DNA of 64,000 nt from Nocardioides sp. BGMRC 2183 (GTDB taxonomy: Bacteria > Actinomycetota > Actinomycetes > Propionibacteriales > Nocardioidaceae). Under the pieces are notes generated by a model. It saw nothing but the letters and a program-made list of their open reading frames with translations. It searched no databases and had not been told where the DNA came from. The translations under genes and the position numbers were made by a program. The number at the start of each line of letters is the position of its first letter. The stretch's first letter is position 1. Where the stretch lies: NCBI GenBank assembly GCA_008123405.1, contig VSSA01000005.1:124001-188000 (forward strand). The letters are read 5' to 3'. Of this stretch, positions 25,985 to 34,533 are shown in pieces.

Positions 25985-26686
25985 TCACTCCAGCGGGTCG
26001 TCGAGCCGGGAGAGTCGGAGCAGGTGGCATTCGGGGTAGGTCGGGCCGCAGACGATGAAGACCGTGAAGGCGACGGGATCCTCGGTCGTGACTGCGGTGC
26101 CTTCCCAGACCCCGGCGCGGTGGCGGGTGCCGCGGATCGTGTACGCCGTGGTCCCGGGCGCCAACCCTTCTGGACCGGCTTCGGCGAGCGCCTGCGCCCA
26201 CTGTGTCGGGACCTCTGCCGAGGTGACCTCGAGCCACTGTCGGGTGGCGTAGCTGCGCAGCATCGCCCAGGCTTCTTCGGTCGGGAGGTACGTCGCGACG
26301 TCGGCCACCAGGCCTGGTGCTGACTCCCCGGTGGGGTCGGCGGCTGCAACCAGTCGACCCGAGTACGCGCTGAGGGGCGCTGGGGCGGTGGTGTCCCACG
26401 CGAAGAGTGCCTCGGCAGCGGCCCTTGCGAACGCCTCCGGATCGCTGATCTTGGCCAGGCGCGGCAGTTCCTCGGCCGAGGGAACGTCGGCGTTGTTCGT
26501 AGTGTCGGTCTGTGCGTCTGGGCCGGACGGGGCTGGGGCCGGGCCGGCAGGGCGCCCCTGCGGTGGGGCGGGTGCGGGAACGAGAAAGATCCAGGCGCCG
26601 ATCGTCACCAGCACGATGAGCCCGAAGGTGACACCGACGATCAGCCGTCGCCGTAGCAGAGTTTGTCGGTCGTAGCGCGAGACCAT
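25985..26686 (-). CDS. Single-pass membrane protein, possible TcpC/VirB8-like subunit
   Basis: This 233-residue protein has a basic N-terminus, one membrane helix (about 15-36), a Pro/Ala-rich spacer (40-68), and an external domain containing DPEAFARAAAEALFAWDTT, a pattern like the NTF2-like start of TcpC and other conjugation scaffold proteins. Two cysteines near the C-terminus (CGPTYPECHLL) may form a disulphide. It lies 9 bases after the ParB gene and 3 before the hydrolase gene. The VirB8-like role is inference from topology and place. Confidence 0.7.
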   Translation of the reverse strand: MVSRYDRQTLLRRRLIVGVTFGLIVLVTIGAWIFLVPAPAPPQGRPAGPAPAPSGPDAQTDTTNNADVPSAEELPRLAKISDPEAFARAAAEALFAWDTTAPAPLSAYSGRLVAAADPTGESAPGLVADVATYLPTEEAWAMLRSYATRQWLEVTSAEVPTQWAQALAEAGPEGLAPGTTAYTIRGTRHRAGVWEGTAVTTEDPVAFTVFIVCGPTYPECHLLRLSRLDDPLE

Positions 26687-26695
26687 GGTCGGGCC

Positions 26696-27676
26696 TCAAC
26701 TCGCCGCCGCGGTGGTCGGTTGCGTGGCCCGGGCTTGAGCAGCGGCGGCATGGAACGCGGTGGTCTCGTTGAGGACGTGCTCGAAGAGCGCCCACTGGTC
26801 GTTGTCGAGCATGGGGCCGATCTCGTCGGCGTCGTACCGGGTCGACCATCCGTTCATGTCGGTCCAGGTGTGGACGAAGCCCCGCACCGATCGCTTGCGC
26901 TGGGCAACCTCCTTGGGCACCTTGCGGCGAGCCCGGGGCTGCTTGACGCGTTCGAGCGCCTCCCGTGCGAGACGGTCGAGCTCGGCCTCATCCTCCTGAC
27001 GCTTCAGGTGCATGACGTCGCGGTAGATCGGTGCCACGTGCGCGCCGGAGTCGATCTGGTCCAAGCCGGCCTGAGCGACCTCACGGACCTTCAGCGCAAC
27101 CGTGGTGTCTGCGACGAGGTCGACGAGTTCGTTGATGCGATCGAACCGTTGGTGACCGTCGACCCCACCGACGGCTCTGGCGGCCTGTGATCGTGTTTTC
27201 CCAGGTCGCGCCGGTGGTGTTGAGTCAACACCACCGCAGAGGCTCTGGTCGTCGTCGCCTTCGACCGCCTCTTCTGAAGCCTCCGGACCCTTGAACCTGG
27301 TGGCTTCTTGGCGTCGTTGGTTGTCCTCCTTCATGGCGAGGCTGAGTTCCCGGTAGAGCCTGGCGGCCTCGAGCTCGGTGAACGGTTTGTGCAGTGTGTT
27401 CTCGTCCTGCCACGCCAGCAGTCCGTGCAGGCGGTCGGAGAGGCCGGTGCGCACCCATACCCTCACCGTCGTCCACCCGAGCTCACGGATCGCCTCGAGG
27501 CGGCGTCGGCCGCAGATGAGTGTGCCGTCCGGGGCGATGGTGATTGGCTGAAGAAGCCCGAGTTTCTCGATCGACTCCTTCAATGGCGCGAGGTCTCCGA
27601 GGTCGGTGCGATGAACGATGCCAACGACGATCGAGTCGACAGAGCGCTGGAGTTCGATGTGTCCCTTGTCAGGCAT
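26696..27676 (-). CDS. ParB/RepB-like DNA-binding protein
   Basis: This 326-residue protein has a ParB N-terminal domain in residues 10-110: DLAPLKESIEKLGLLQPITI, then LICGRRRLEAIRELGW (the GxRR box), followed by a helical segment and charged linkers. ParB-like proteins bind centromere-like sites or regulate element genes. No ParA gene is adjacent; the TadZ-like protein at 37762 is the nearest P-loop relative. RBS GAGGAG precedes ATG 27676, which overlaps the previous gene by 8 bases. It opens the T4SS gene run that continues leftward. Confidence 0.85.
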   Translation of the reverse strand: MPDKGHIELQRSVDSIVVGIVHRTDLGDLAPLKESIEKLGLLQPITIAPDGTLICGRRRLEAIRELGWTTVRVWVRTGLSDRLHGLLAWQDENTLHKPFTELEAARLYRELSLAMKEDNQRRQEATRFKGPEASEEAVEGDDDQSLCGGVDSTPPARPGKTRSQAARAVGGVDGHQRFDRINELVDLVADTTVALKVREVAQAGLDQIDSGAHVAPIYRDVMHLKRQEDEAELDRLAREALERVKQPRARRKVPKEVAQRKRSVRGFVHTWTDMNGWSTRYDADEIGPMLDNDQWALFEHVLNETTAFHAAAAQARATQPTTAAAS

Positions 27677-28514
27677 GGGAGCTCCTCGCCCGACCGGGGA
27701 TCGCCCTGATGATGGCGAGCACGAGGTCGTCGTCGCGAAGGAGTTCTGCCTGACGTTCGTCGCACAGAATTCGTTGCAGTACGCCGTGCCCGACCCGCGT
27801 GTGTGCCAGGTGCGGATCAGGACTGCCCAGCACGACCCGCATCAGCGCGGCCCATCCGCGGCGGTCGAGGTCGAGCTGTGCCAGGGCGTGGTAGTCGCGG
27901 CGCAGGTACTCGTGAGCGGTGGACCGGCTGCCGGCGATGACCAGCCGGCTGCAGATGTACTCCAAGGCATAGCGCGCGGTCTGCTCGGTCCAACCGAGCC
28001 GGACGAACAGCGCGATCGCGATGTCGAGCGCCTGGAACGCGTTGGTCGGCTCGGCCGCCGTGCTCGCGGGTCGGTCCTCAGGGTCGAGTTCGGCCTCGTC
28101 CTCAGCGGCGGGCAGGTGGAAGGCGGGGTGGTAGTTGCAGAGTGGGTCGTCGCGATCGAAGATCCGTCGGGCGTCGTGACTGTCGTGGTGGACCAGGTGT
28201 CGGGCGGCCGCGGTCGAGCACACCAGGCCAGTGGCGCGTTCGTCCGCGATCAGCGTCACCTGGACCGCGCGCGTGACCACGGCCCACGGGGCCCACGCCC
28301 GGCGCACCGCAGCGGTCCGCATCACCTCGAACGCGGCATACGCGGCGTCCTCGGGCTCGAGACCATGGGCGTGCGCCAGGGCGCCGTACTTCTCCATCGC
28401 GAAGCACATCAGGTCGCGGGCCTGCGGGTCCTCCCGCCAGCCGTCCGGTCCGGCGTCCTCGAGCTGGATCAGCAAGGACCGGAGCCCTTCGGAGGTGCGG
28501 AAGTCGGTGCTCAT
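27669..28514 (-). CDS. Unrecognised conserved-type protein upstream of ParB
   Basis: This 281-residue soluble protein is helical, with a His-rich stretch ARHLVHHDSHDARRIFDRDD and a central acidic linker. The second half includes LFVRLGWTEQTARYALEYI, which could be a helix-turn-helix-like segment. It overlaps ParB by 8 bases and its own ATG overlaps the preceding stop by 4. It therefore belongs to the primase-ParB unit. No family recognised; a maintenance or replication accessory role is a guess. Confidence 0.72.
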   Translation of the reverse strand: MSTDFRTSEGLRSLLIQLEDAGPDGWREDPQARDLMCFAMEKYGALAHAHGLEPEDAAYAAFEVMRTAAVRRAWAPWAVVTRAVQVTLIADERATGLVCSTAAARHLVHHDSHDARRIFDRDDPLCNYHPAFHLPAAEDEAELDPEDRPASTAAEPTNAFQALDIAIALFVRLGWTEQTARYALEYICSRLVIAGSRSTAHEYLRRDYHALAQLDLDRRGWAALMRVVLGSPDPHLAHTRVGHGVLQRILCDERQAELLRDDDLVLAIIRAIPGRARSSHA

Positions 28515-28849
28515 CGCTCCAGTCCTTCCTGCATCGGCGCCAAGTGAGGTCGGGCGATCGCCGCGCGCGTGATCCGAGCCGGAGTACGTCGTACGCCACG
28601 GACCGCCGCTTCCTCGATGGCGGCGCCTCGAGCGACGGCGGGGGAGCCGACGGTGGTGACCAGGTCGCTCGGTCGAACCCACGCGATCGACCTCCCGCCC
28701 GGCACCGGCGGTGCGGACCGGTCAGGAGCGGCGTTCAACGAGGGATCGCCGTGTCGCGCCAGGAGGTTGGGGTCGGCCTCGGCCGCATCCGGCTGCGCGG
28801 GGTTTCGTGGCGTCGATGCACGACGTTCGTAGTAGGCAGCGGTGTTCAC
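28511..28849 (-). CDS. Small Ala/Pro/Arg-rich protein, unrecognised
   Basis: This 112-residue protein begins MNTAAYYERRAS and is largely disordered in appearance, with alternating acidic and basic patches. It overlaps the primase gene by 4 bases and the next gene by 4. The overlaps on both sides are the main evidence that it is a true gene. Function unknown. Confidence 0.6.
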   Translation of the reverse strand: MNTAAYYERRASTPRNPAQPDAAEADPNLLARHGDPSLNAAPDRSAPPVPGGRSIAWVRPSDLVTTVGSPAVARGAAIEEAAVRGVRRTPARITRAAIARPHLAPMQEGLER

Positions 28850-29745
28850 ATCGTCACCGCCCTCGACTCACGTGTGGCGACCCGACCGGCGGAGCCACTG
28901 CTGGTCGTCCGATACGCCGACCGGATCGTCGACTCGGTCTCGCGCTCGGCAAGCCCTGCTGCGCGGGCGGCGTCGCCGAGGACCGAGCGGGTCGTGTCGA
29001 AGCGATGGCCGTCCTCTGCCATCCGGCACGCTGCCCAGAACAAGCCCCGGTTCCGCTCACCCTCAGGCCGGGACGCGACGTAACTCGCCAGCCTCTCCGG
29101 GCTGCCGACCGCGCGCGGGGACGCTGGTGGGGGAGCCGGTCGCGGAGGCTCGAGAAAGGTCCGCAAAGCATCAGCATCCAACGGACGGGTCCGACGCGGC
29201 GCGGTCGCGACGACCAAGTACGTGCGCTGCTCGCCGTCGATGCTCAGTCGTGACGGGGGTGCGATGACGTACCCGCCATCGCCACGGAAGTCCACGTGAA
29301 CGGACGGAGCCTGCCACGACCGCTGCCGGACGATGCCGGCCCGATCCGGCTCGGGGCCACGCAGGTAGTAGGCGTGCAGCCCACCGGACGGAGTGCGAAC
29401 CACCCACGACCAACCCGCTGCGAAGCCCGTCCTGTGCGCGCGCTCGAACGCTGCGTAGCCGCTGCCCGAACCGTGGACATCGACGTCCACCACATCCAGA
29501 CCCGACGTCCAACCGGTCGGGAGCCCGATGTTGGCCTCGGGCGTACGCCGCCACCACTCGGCCACCGCTCTTGGAGACGTGGTGGCGTCGTGGAATCCGT
29601 TCCTCGTCAGCGGCCGCTTGCCGCCAGGCACGCAGGGAAAGACCGGGATGCCGAGGTTGGCGTACCGCAGGGCGACCGATACGAGATCACCCTCGGCTGA
29701 CGCCTGCGCCATCGTGGTCGGTGACCAAAGGGGTGTGGTTTCCAT
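28846..29745 (-). CDS. PrimPol-type primase/polymerase (bifunctional DNA primase, N-terminal)
   Basis: This 299-residue protein has the AEP/PrimPol core: VALRYANLGIPVFPC near residue 25, GLPTGWTSGLDVVDVDVHG (75-92) with the two catalytic aspartates, then SVHVDFRGDGGYVIAPPS around 148-165 with the metal-binding His and GGYVI pattern. The C-terminal 90 residues resemble a primase C-terminal helical module (RNRGLFWAACRMAEDG). It may prime replication or complementary-strand synthesis after transfer. It is first in the leftward operon of replication, partition and transfer genes. The ribosome site is weak. Confidence 0.86.
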   Translation of the reverse strand: METTPLWSPTTMAQASAEGDLVSVALRYANLGIPVFPCVPGGKRPLTRNGFHDATTSPRAVAEWWRRTPEANIGLPTGWTSGLDVVDVDVHGSGSGYAAFERAHRTGFAAGWSWVVRTPSGGLHAYYLRGPEPDRAGIVRQRSWQAPSVHVDFRGDGGYVIAPPSRLSIDGEQRTYLVVATAPRRTRPLDADALRTFLEPPRPAPPPASPRAVGSPERLASYVASRPEGERNRGLFWAACRMAEDGHRFDTTRSVLGDAARAAGLAERETESTIRSAYRTTSSGSAGRVATRESRAVTM

Positions 29746-30042
29746 GCCGGCGAGACTGGCCCGGCGACGTATCCGAGATCGTTCCCCTTACTGGCTGGTA
29801 ACCGGCCCGGTGGCAGAGTTTTCCCAGGTCAGCTGCGTTCCCCAATTGGGTAGGTTCGGCTCGTGGGATGTCTCAGAACATCGGTGACGGGTGCGCGATC
29901 TTCGTTGTGACGGCAGTCGGTTAGTACCCGCATCCCCGCGGGTCAAGGGGTTCCGAGCCTGCCTGGACCCAGTTCCGGCTGCGCCCAGACACACACTCAG
30001 CCGAAGAGCAATGAAGGACCGAACGGATCGCGGCTGTCCTGC
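29746..30042. other. Gap between the Tad-type operon and the primase-T4SS operon
   Basis: These 297 bases contain no supported gene. One hairpin, ACCCGC (29925-29930) with GCGGGT (29937-29942) and a 6-base loop, could end the Tad-type operon, but no T-tract follows on the minus strand. The promoter for the leftward primase operon presumably lies here. Confidence 0.45.
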
Positions 30043-33000
30043 TTATCGCGACTCTGCATCACGTCGCCGGACGGAGCGAGTGCGCGGAGGGTCGTCGACC
30101 GGTCCCCATGCGTCCTCAGTTCGTTCGAGGGTGCGCTCGGCGCTGAGCCGTTCGGCGAGATCGAGGTGCCCGACTGCCCGCTCGATCTCGATGCGGTCGA
30201 GTTGGGCGACTTCGTCGTCAGGGGCGGCAGCGCGAGCTACATCGGAGGCGAACCGGGCGAGTTCGTGATCGTCGGACGCGAGGGCGTGGGTGGTGACGAT
30301 GTGGGCGACGTCGACGATGGCGCAGATCATGATGTGGTCGAGGCGGTCATCGTCGAGGAGCCAGCTCCAGCCCGCGGGCCGGGTTGCGGTGAATGGTTCG
30401 CCGGAGACGAGCCGGAGTGCGGTCACGAGGTCCTCCATCCCCGGCGCACCGCGGCTCTGTCCACGGGTGCGGAGCCGGCGGAACAGATCGACGTCGGTGA
30501 GCACGCCCTCGAGGCGATAGATCGCGCCGCCGGCGGCACCTCGTTGCTGTTGTGAGCGAGCGCTGGGCAGGTGCTGGAGGCCGGTCGCGGGGTTCGTGCC
30601 GAGCCAGCGACGGATCGCGGCGAGGTCGACGCGAGCGCGGTCGGGGCGGATGCTGAACGCCTCACCTACCTGGACGCTGGTCACGCCGTGCGGATGGAGG
30701 GCGAGGTAGGCGAGGAGTTCGACGTAGTAGGGCTTGCGTCGCGTGATCGCCTTGGGGTCTCCGGTCCCGCGGGCGTTGACGGGGCCGAGCAGGATCAGGC
30801 GCGGCACGTTCCCCTCGGTGTCGAACCAGCGATCAACGTCTGCATCGAGGTGCGGGTCCGCTTCGGCGAGCAAGTGTTCGGTTTCGGCCGGTACGACAGG
30901 AGCGAGGGCGGCGACGTCGTCGGCGGTGGTGGCTGCCTTCCGCACATAGGTGTCAGATGCCTCGGGCAGCAGGGATCGTTCCCCCGGGGCTTCGGGCGTT
31001 CGTGGTTCGGTGTGGTCGCCGCGGAGGGCGCCGGATTGATCAGCGATGGGCTCGTGGGGAGCAGCGCCGTCGCTGGGGATGGGTGCGTCGTCGGCGTCGC
31101 GTGTCAGGTCGACGATCGCGGAGCAGGCTGCAGCCTCGTCGGTGCTCAGTCCGGCTGCGGTGAAAGTGAGGCCGAGGTGTGGGATGGCCGCGGCCTGTCC
31201 GTCCTCATCGATCTCGATTCGTAGGTCGTCGACCAGCGGTGGGCCGCCGATCGACACCACGGCGGCTGCCGGTCTGCCCTCGAGGTTGCCGATCACCTTG
31301 GCCAGGCGGCGTACGCCCTCGGGGTCGTGCTGGAAGGATGAGGCGACGACGGCACGGAACCGGTCGGGTAAGACGTCGGTCGCCTCGGCCTCGAGTTCGT
31401 TGGTGAGCTGTTCAAGTGCGGAGCTGTGGTCGGCATCGTGGGTGTGCAGGCGCAGCGGGTCGATGGAGCCGAGGTCGTTTCCCAGCCCGAAGGTGTCGAT
31501 CTCCACAAGCGTGGACCACGCGTTGAGCGAGAGCTCGGCGGCGATGTGACGGCCCAGGTCGGCGGCTGCCGAGGCGTCTCCGGCGATGGAGGCACACCGG
31601 ATCTCTTCGAGGTTCACGAGCAGGAGCCCGTTCGCGGTGGCGCCGAGGCTGACCAGCAGGGGGTAGGGTGGCTCGACACCGTCGACGTCGGGGAAACCCG
31701 CGGCGAGGGGAGCGCTCCACGAGCGGTCGGCTCCGGTCCAGGGCGGCGCGAGGACGCTCGCTTCAACCAACGTCAGCGTGATCCGGTCGTGGCTGAGGAG
31801 CAGTGATTCGACGCGGGGCGCCTCAGCGGTGGCAAGGCACCGCAGTGCCCGGTCCAACGCGTCGACTCGCGGAGAGATCAGGCTGCCCGTGACGTGCGCG
31901 GACTTCTCAACTGCCCGCAGCTCGTCCGGGGGAGGCGCGACAACCCGCCCGGGGCGCCGGTAGCGAAGTTGGGTGCGGCGATGCTGTCGCAGCACCAGGA
32001 GCAGTGATCCGGCGAGGACAGCGCCGGCGCCCGCCAGGCCGGGGAGGAGCCAGGCCGGAACTACTGCCCCCTCGTCGTCCTCGGCTCCCGATTCCGAAGG
32101 TGTCGCAGTACCGGGAGAGGCAGGCGGTGGCGGTGGAGTCGCCCGGTGGTCGTCGTTCTCGTGGGCGGGACGAGGTCGCTGCGGGGCAGTGGGTGTCGCA
32201 GCACGGTCGGGGCGAGCCTCAGAAGCTGGGTGGTCGTTGGGGATCGTCAGTTGCCAGCCCGGCTTGATCAGGTCGGGGTCGAGGAGCCGTTCGCCGTCCG
32301 GCTGGAGGGTCTGGTCGGAGGCGTCGGCGATCCGGGGATATGCGTCGGCGTCGCCCAACGTGTCCTGAGCGATCTCGGACAGGGTGTCGCCGGGCTGCAC
32401 CACGTAGGCACTGTCCTCGGTGCCCGAACCGGCTGGGAGCCGGAGCGTCGTACCTGGTTGGAGGAAGTCAGGCTCCCCGTTGAGGATGGCGCGGTTGAGC
32501 GCGACGATCTCGTCGTAGCGACGGCCGTCGCCGAGGTGTTTCTCCGCAATGCGCCACAGGCTGTCGCCGCGCTTGACGACGTACGTCTGCGTCGGCCGGA
32601 CGTCGGGCGACGGCTCCGTTGACGGACGTGCGGGCGCGTGGGTGGGAGTGGGTGCGGCTACCGGGGCGGAGACCGGCAGGGGTGCCGGTTCCGGGGTGCC
32701 GGCGGGCGGGGTGAACCGGGGCAGAGTGGGAGCGGGCGTCGGGAGTGAGACGAACAGGAGGGCGGCCAGGGCGACCAGGCGGCCCACGGTGAGCTGGGGG
32801 AGGGCTAGGCCGGGGACGCGGCGGACTCGTACGCCACGAAGCCGGGCGGCGAGGTCGAGGACCATGCAGACCAGGAGTACTGCCCAGGCGCACCATGCGA
32901 CCACGCCGAGCACGGCAACGGCGAGGCTCCCGTCGTCAGGTCCGGTGAGACGGTCGAGGGTGAAGTCGCTCGGGTTGGGCAGGGCGCCCGTCGCCACCAG

Positions 33001-33081
33001 GAGCGCGGGAGGTCCGACGGCGATCAGCACGAGGACTCCGGCCGCTGCCAGTCCGATGAGGCGTTGTCGGTAGGTGTTCAC
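30043..33081 (-). CDS. Large membrane protein with LysM repeats and a SARP-type BTAD domain
   Basis: This 1012-residue protein has three N-terminal helices (about 8-32, 53-75, 98-113), a Pro/Ala stalk, LysM 1 at 166-216 (YVVKRGDSLWRIAEKHLGDG) and LysM 2 at 226-281 (YVVQPGDTLSEIAQDTLGDA), another Pro-rich stretch and a fourth helix at 341-364. The cytoplasmic part ends with a winged-helix-like segment (about 760-860) and a bacterial transcriptional activator domain (about 868-960; DVDLFRRL, ALRLVSGEPF). It could sense the wall from outside and signal inward. The GTG at 33081 overlaps the previous stop. It is the last gene of the pilus operon. Confidence 0.85.
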   Translation of the reverse strand: MNTYRQRLIGLAAAGVLVLIAVGPPALLVATGALPNPSDFTLDRLTGPDDGSLAVAVLGVVAWCAWAVLLVCMVLDLAARLRGVRVRRVPGLALPQLTVGRLVALAALLFVSLPTPAPTLPRFTPPAGTPEPAPLPVSAPVAAPTPTHAPARPSTEPSPDVRPTQTYVVKRGDSLWRIAEKHLGDGRRYDEIVALNRAILNGEPDFLQPGTTLRLPAGSGTEDSAYVVQPGDTLSEIAQDTLGDADAYPRIADASDQTLQPDGERLLDPDLIKPGWQLTIPNDHPASEARPDRAATPTAPQRPRPAHENDDHRATPPPPPASPGTATPSESGAEDDEGAVVPAWLLPGLAGAGAVLAGSLLLVLRQHRRTQLRYRRPGRVVAPPPDELRAVEKSAHVTGSLISPRVDALDRALRCLATAEAPRVESLLLSHDRITLTLVEASVLAPPWTGADRSWSAPLAAGFPDVDGVEPPYPLLVSLGATANGLLLVNLEEIRCASIAGDASAAADLGRHIAAELSLNAWSTLVEIDTFGLGNDLGSIDPLRLHTHDADHSSALEQLTNELEAEATDVLPDRFRAVVASSFQHDPEGVRRLAKVIGNLEGRPAAAVVSIGGPPLVDDLRIEIDEDGQAAAIPHLGLTFTAAGLSTDEAAACSAIVDLTRDADDAPIPSDGAAPHEPIADQSGALRGDHTEPRTPEAPGERSLLPEASDTYVRKAATTADDVAALAPVVPAETEHLLAEADPHLDADVDRWFDTEGNVPRLILLGPVNARGTGDPKAITRRKPYYVELLAYLALHPHGVTSVQVGEAFSIRPDRARVDLAAIRRWLGTNPATGLQHLPSARSQQQRGAAGGAIYRLEGVLTDVDLFRRLRTRGQSRGAPGMEDLVTALRLVSGEPFTATRPAGWSWLLDDDRLDHIMICAIVDVAHIVTTHALASDDHELARFASDVARAAAPDDEVAQLDRIEIERAVGHLDLAERLSAERTLERTEDAWGPVDDPPRTRSVRRRDAESR

Positions 33082-33497
33082 TGCTCTGAGCCTCCGAGAG
33101 TGCGGACCAATCGGGCTGAGGCGCTGGCGCCGACCTCGAGCCGACGGATGCCGATGATCGGCAGGAACTGGGTGTCGTACGTGTCGTGGACGGTGACGCT
33201 GATGGTGTCGCCGCCGGTGATCGTGACGGTGCCGGCGACGCCGGCGGTGCGCAGGTACTGCTGGGCGGCGGCGCGTGCCGAGCCCGTGTCGATGCGCACG
33301 GACCGGCCTTGGATCGCGGGGGCTGCCTGCACTTGCTCGCCGCCTGCGCGGGCGGCCTGGGCGGCGATGTCGTTGGCCCGTTGGCGCGCGTGGACCTGGC
33401 CGCGGAGATCGACGGCCAGGCCGACGAGGACGATCATCGCGAAGGTGGTCGTTGCCATCCACACGCTCACCGAGCCGCGCTCGGCCCGCCTGGTCAC
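33078..33497 (-). CDS. TadE/TadG-like pseudopilin without the Glu5 residue
   Basis: This 139-residue protein starts with a short basic leader ending RRAERG, then SVSVWMATTTFAMIVLVGLAVD, a prepilin-like hydrophobic segment. After the presumed cleavage glycine, position 5 is Trp rather than the Glu found in class III signals. The rest is an extracellular domain rich in Ala, Gln and Arg. The GTG start overlaps the preceding stop. It is the third TadE-like gene of the operon; a minor pilus subunit is likely. Confidence 0.78.
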   Translation of the reverse strand: MTRRAERGSVSVWMATTTFAMIVLVGLAVDLRGQVHARQRANDIAAQAARAGGEQVQAAPAIQGRSVRIDTGSARAAAQQYLRTAGVAGTVTITGGDTISVTVHDTYDTQFLPIIGIRRLEVGASASARLVRTLGGSEQ

Positions 33498-33934
33498 GAG
33501 CGTTCCCGCCACGTGTCGATGGGGCTGGATATCGAGGCCGTGAGTACCCGGCTGCCAGGTACACCTGGGACCGCGAGATCTGAGAGGTCGAGACGGCAGG
33601 AGACGGTGACGCGGAACGTGGCGTCGGTGCCGACGGCCGTCTGGAATCCGGACTGGTCGGTGGAGACCTGCACGGCGACACAGGGGATGTCCTGGTCTTC
33701 GATGCTCGCGCGAGCCGCGGCCTCTGCTGCTCGGGCTGCCTCCGGCCCGGATCGTTCGAGCGAACCGGAGCGCGCGGCGTCGTTGGCTGCGGCTTCGAGC
33801 GACTGGTGGGTGATCGCGGTTCGTCCGCCGTAGATGATCAGGCCGACCAGCAGCAGGAAGGCCGGTACGACGAGCACTGTCTCGAGCGCAACGGATCCCC
33901 GCGAGCTTCGGGTGTTTCGGGCGGCCCGCGTCAT
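33494..33934 (-). CDS. TadE-like pseudopilin with canonical class III signal
   Basis: This 146-residue protein has leader ...TRSSRG followed by SVALETVLVVPAFLLLVGLI: cleavage after Gly would leave Glu at position 5, as required by prepilin peptidases. The mature part has AAANDAARSGS, usual in TadE proteins, and two cysteines. Both ends overlap neighbours by 4 bases. Product probably primes or caps the Flp-type pilus. Confidence 0.85.
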   Translation of the reverse strand: MTRAARNTRSSRGSVALETVLVVPAFLLLVGLIIYGGRTAITHQSLEAAANDAARSGSLERSGPEAARAAEAAARASIEDQDIPCVAVQVSTDQSGFQTAVGTDATFRVTVSCRLDLSDLAVPGVPGSRVLTASISSPIDTWRERS

Positions 33935-34335
33935 GGTGCGGTGATCTGTTCGATCGGGGCGCTGGCACTCTGCCGGATGGTGGGGTGCCAGCCGGGGATC
34001 ACGCTGAGGCTGTGTCCGGTGACTGTCACGGTGACCGTGGTGGCTGTGCGGGTGATCGATGCCGAGGAACCGGGCAGCACGTCGTTGCCGCCGGCTTCGG
34101 CGATGAAGGAGTTGGCGCCGCTGATGCCGTCGGCCGACTGGCCGTACTCGGCCGCTGCGGCGCGGGCACCTTCTTGCGCGGCCGCGATCGCGACCGTGCG
34201 TGCGTGGTGGTGGAGCGCGGCCTGCATGCCGAGGAAGAGGATCGCGAACAGGGCGGGGAGCAGGATCACCAGCTGGATCGACGCGGACCCGCGCTCGTAC
34301 CGCCTATTCGAGCGCTCCGGCCTGAGTCTTGACAT
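33931..34335 (-). CDS. TadE-like pseudopilin, Gln at position 5
   Basis: This 134-residue protein has a basic leader (RRYERG) then SASIQLVILLPALFAILFLG. It keeps the glycine cleavage position but has Gln in place of Glu5. The mature domain contains AAAQEGARAAAAEYG, common to TadE/TadG. The ATG at 34335 lies 32 bases inside the Flp-like gene, an unusually long overlap for this operon, so a later start cannot be excluded, though none is visible. Confidence 0.78.
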   Translation of the reverse strand: MSRLRPERSNRRYERGSASIQLVILLPALFAILFLGMQAALHHHARTVAIAAAQEGARAAAAEYGQSADGISGANSFIAEAGGNDVLPGSSASITRTATTVTVTVTGHSLSVIPGWHPTIRQSASAPIEQITAP

Positions 34336-34495
34336 AGGCCCTCACCGCTGCGATCACGATCCCGGCGATGGCCAGGACGGCGACTGCCCACAGGACGTGC
34401 TCCGTGGTGACCGAGCCCCGCTGGCTCGAGGACCGTCGGGCCCGTTCTTCGAGGGCGAGTCTGGCTGCCAGCAGGACGATGGCGATGCGTTCCAT
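34304..34495 (-). CDS. Flp-like small pilin
   Basis: This 63-residue protein has a long basic leader (to about residue 27) ending QRG, followed by SVTTEHVLWAVAVLAIAGIV. Glu is at position 5 after the cleavage glycine, and the mature protein would be about 36 residues, the size class of Flp pilins or Flp-like DUF4244 proteins. TTTCAG-AAAGGAA lies upstream of ATG 34495. It sits between tadC and the TadE-like genes, as in tad loci. No prepilin peptidase gene is in the window, so cleavage would need a host enzyme. Confidence 0.78.
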   Translation of the reverse strand: MERIAIVLLAARLALEERARRSSSQRGSVTTEHVLWAVAVLAIAGIVIAAVRAYVKTQAGALE

Positions 34496-34533
34496 AGGGA
34501 TTCCTTTCAGTTGGCACCTGAGGCCGTTCTCGG

